NCBI GenBank assembly: GCA_012842765.1
Contig: DUWJ01000206.1
Location: forward strand, 1-6,463
Direction of reading: 5' to 3'
From: Bacillota bacterium
GTDB lineage: Bacteria; Bacillota; DTU025
DNA: 6,463 bases
Part shown: piece after piece, positions 5,515 to 6,463 of the stretch
Numbering within the stretch: the stretch's first letter is position 1
Layout of the letters: every line of letters starts with the position of its first letter
Position numbers and translations under genes: made by a program
The notes under the pieces: generated by a model
Told to the model about the DNA's origin: nothing
What the model saw: only the letters and a program-made list of their open reading frames with translations
Databases searched by the model: none

Positions 5515-6463
5515 CTTTTCTCTCATGGGGATAGACATAGGAACCTCAGCAGTCAAGGTGTTGCTGTGGCGTTCAGACGGCACCCATCGGGCGGCATACC
5601 GTCGCGCCAAGGAATCATATGTAACGGGCCGGGGTGTGGGCGTGGCTGCCTCTGAACAGGATCCTGCTGCGCTGTGGCGCATTGTGACTCAGTGCATACG
5701 AGAGGCGTTGCAGGGATGGGATGCGGGCAGCGTGGCCGGCGTGGGTCTGTCAGGACATGGGCCGTCGCTTATGGCGATCAACAGAGGCGGAGATCCACTC
5801 AGCAACATTATCACCTGGATGGATACGAGGCCACTCATGGGCCTGAGCTGTCAGTCGCAAGGGGGACCATCTTTCGAGGCCACTGCAGAGTGGATAGATA
5901 GGCAGCTGTGTGACGCTTCTGGAGGCGGAGGGGTAGAAGCGAATGCCCGGGTGCTGCAGCCCAAGGACTACGTGGGGTTAAAGCTTACAGGCGAGACGTG
6001 TATCGATTCTTCTGCGGCGTCGTGTATGAGGTGGCACTCAGACGATACAGGTGATATTACCTCATCTGCCCCCGGAGCCAGGCTGTTTCCGAGGGTGGTG
6101 GATCCGTGGGAGGCCATTGGGGAGGTAACCCGCGAGGCTGCAGACGAGACGGGGCTTCCCTCAGGAATACCGGTTGCTGCGGGAAGCATCGACGCGTTCG
6201 TCGAGGCTCTGGGCGCAGGGGTGACTAGTCCTGGGCTAATATGCGACTCAACCGGCACGTCAACATGCGTTTCTGCAGTGGCTCCTGATGGATGCAGCCT
6301 ACAGACTGTAAAACATGTCATTCCCGGAGAGCGATTGATAGTTTCCCCAATATCCTACAGTGGTGGATGCCTTGCCTGGGCCATGTCTGTTCTCTACCCA
6401 GAAGTGTACTCAAGCAAGCTCGACTGGAGGGACACGGTCGCTGAAGCGCTCGATTGCTCAGAA
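5507..6463 (+). CDS. FGGY-family carbohydrate kinase (xylulokinase-like), 3' end beyond window
   Basis: This is a predicted ATP-dependent kinase of a ketose or polyol, cytoplasmic. The frame is open from ATG 5507 to the window edge (319 codons). Full-length members run near 500 aa, so about a third, with most of the second actin-like domain, is missing. The N-terminal phosphate loop is GIDIGTSAVK from residue 8 (Asp10, Gly12, Thr13). LSGHGPS at 81-87 and WMDTR at 104-108 form the substrate-side elements. LQPKDYVGLKLTGE is the family core motif. GSIDAF carries the predicted catalytic base Asp229, followed by EALGAGV and the STGTS turn (Thr249-Ser252). Xylulokinases usually read SGQMHG where this protein has SGHGPS, so its sugar may not be D-xylulose. 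The start overlaps the dehydrogenase by 8 bases; ATG 5501 is an alternative. Family certain, substrate open. Confidence 0.9.
   Translation, partial: MHDFSLMGIDIGTSAVKVLLWRSDGTHRAAYRRAKESYVTGRGVGVAASEQDPAALWRIVTQCIREALQGWDAGSVAGVGLSGHGPSLMAINRGGDPLSNIITWMDTRPLMGLSCQSQGGPSFEATAEWIDRQLCDASGGGGVEANARVLQPKDYVGLKLTGETCIDSSAASCMRWHSDDTGDITSSAPGARLFPRVVDPWEAIGEVTREAADETGLPSGIPVAAGSIDAFVEALGAGVTSPGLICDSTGTSTCVSAVAPDGCSLQTVKHVIPGERLIVSPISYSGGCLAWAMSVLYPEVYSSKLDWRDTVAEALDCSE

Noticed and set aside
3713..6463. Autoinducer-2 (lsr) processing cluster, because an LsrF-like aldolase and an FGGY kinase (the LsrK family) occur together
   Set aside because: The FGGY protein's motifs look more like xylulose-type kinases than LsrK. 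No LsrB, LsrG, LsrR or lsr-type ABC genes are present, and the transporter is ECF type.
1..6463. Search for tRNA, rRNA, riboswitch, CRISPR repeats, insertion-sequence ends and promoters
   Set aside because: Coding sequence fills the window apart from the first 17 bases and gaps of 1-2 bases. I saw no repeat array, inverted terminal repeats or structured leader.

Overview
The window is one densely packed, plus-strand bacterial operon of seven genes, with no intergenic stretch longer than 2 bases visible between consecutive genes. The DNA is moderately GC-rich by eye. Starts are ATG or GTG, most have good purine-rich Shine-Dalgarno sites, and the transporter is an energy-coupling factor (ECF) type. 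Together these suggest a Bacillota-like or Thermotogae-like bacterium. This is a weak inference, because no marker gene is present.

Layout. Positions 1-1684 carry the two energising parts of an ECF transporter: an EcfA-type ATPase (start possibly upstream of the window) and an EcfT-type membrane protein. No substrate-binding S component is in view. Positions 1686-3732 carry a PfkB/ribokinase-family sugar kinase and an ADP-ribosylglycohydrolase (DraG/ARH) family protein. Positions 3713-5514 carry a class I aldolase of the LsrF/DhnA type and a zinc-dependent medium-chain dehydrogenase of the sorbitol/threonine dehydrogenase kind. From 5507 to the window end runs the N-terminal two thirds of an FGGY-family sugar kinase, cut off by the window edge.

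How they may work together (inference). An ECF importer, a glycosidic-bond hydrolase, an NAD-linked polyol or sugar dehydrogenase, two sugar kinases of unrelated folds and a Schiff-base aldolase form the parts list of a complete catabolic route: uptake, release of a sugar from an N- or O-glycoside, oxidation to a ketose, one or two phosphorylations, then aldol cleavage to C2/C3 units. The substrate cannot be read from the sequence. A nucleoside-like or ADP-ribose-like compound, or another pentose/polyol glycoside, would fit. Each protein family is known; the combination is the part worth attention.

No RNA gene, mobile element, CRISPR array, promoter or terminator was found. The operon's promoter must lie before position 1 and its terminator after 6463.
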